DNA of 6,240 bases from Flavobacteriales bacterium. GTDB lineage: Bacteria; Bacteroidota; Bacteroidia; Flavobacteriales_D; Parvicellaceae. Positions 6,194 to 6,240 of this stretch are shown in pieces (within the stretch, counting starts at the first letter, position 1; every line of letters begins with the position of its first letter). Position numbers and translations under genes: made by a program. The stretch is from the NCBI GenBank assembly GCA_026993705.1, contig JALWSJ010000190.1:1-6240 (forward strand). The letters are read 5' to 3'. Under the pieces are notes generated by a model. That model saw nothing but the letters and a program-made list of their open reading frames with translations. It was not told the DNA's origin and made no database searches.

Positions 6194-6240
6194 GCCTTCG
6201 GCGACCCTTCGGGGAGTCGGGACTCGCCCCGACAGGCGAG
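6194..6240. repeat. G+C-rich cluster of interlocking palindromes, cut by right edge
   Basis: This stretch is much richer in G+C than anything else in the window. It holds small hairpins in series: GCC/GGC (6194-6202), CCC-TTCG-GGG (6205-6214), GAGT/ACTC (6214-6225), GTCGGG/CCCGAC (6216-6221 with 6228-6233) and CTCGCC/GGCGAG (6223-6228 with 6235-6240). The last three overlap and exclude one another. It resembles REP-like intergenic palindromes, and very similar strings recur, as I remember them, in flavobacterial genomes. It probably continues past the edge. Confidence 0.6.

Larger units (their letters stand above)
5862..6240. other. Gene-free region upstream of the large barrel gene, occupied by repeats
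   Basis: No gene with family features is visible on either strand between the TTG at 5861 and the right edge. The first 66 bases (5862-5927) continue the barrel gene's reading frame and may encode its true N-terminus. No exact TAnnTTTG element lies upstream on the minus strand; the nearest is TATCTTTA at 5941-5934, one mismatch. From 5987 on the region is dominated by the inverted repeats listed separately. Confidence 0.6.

Noticed and set aside
5862..6240. tRNA, rRNA or riboswitch upstream of the barrel gene
   Set aside because: The stems do not fit a cloverleaf, no conserved riboswitch core was recognised, and the repeats lie mostly outside the likely leader.

Overview
The window looks like a chromosomal stretch from a member of Bacteroidota, most likely a Flavobacteriaceae species. 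The evidence is low G+C with A-rich leaders instead of Shine-Dalgarno sites, TAnnTTTG-type -7 promoter elements, two lipoproteins with Ser-Ser-Cys lipoboxes, and a very large outer-membrane protein whose N-terminal block resembles SprA, a protein known only from this phylum. The species cannot be told from the sequence.

Layout. Positions 1-431 (minus) hold the first 143 codons of a cyclophilin-type peptidyl-prolyl isomerase lipoprotein that runs off the left edge. It diverges across an 82-bp spacer from a 123-residue lipoprotein with one immunoglobulin-like or carboxypeptidase-regulatory-like domain (514-885, plus), which ends in a strong intrinsic terminator (910-941). A spacer with no gene leads to a promoter at 1176-1183 and a single-gene Fic protein (1221-2279, plus). 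The Fic protein has an N-terminal inhibitory motif, an intact Fic motif and a C-terminal winged helix. Positions 2282-2407 are an unusually structured non-coding block with nested inverted and direct repeats. Positions 2451-5861 (minus) encode the 1136-residue predicted beta-barrel protein, convergent with fic. Its upstream region (5862-6240) has no recognisable gene. It carries a perfect 20-bp inverted repeat with an inner mini-hairpin, a second 12-bp inverted repeat, and a G+C-rich cluster of interlocking palindromes cut by the right edge.

How the parts relate. Three of the four proteins are cell-envelope proteins: the periplasmic foldase lipoprotein, the small lipoprotein and the outer-membrane barrel. 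Nothing in their arrangement makes them one operon. The Fic gene is the odd one out: it is visibly more A-rich, stands alone between its own promoter and a structured repeat, and looks like an accessory gene. No complete new defence or mobile system is visible. The most interesting unexplained material is the uncharacterised barrel family, with its non-ATG start and calcium-loop-like motif, and the two structured repeat regions.
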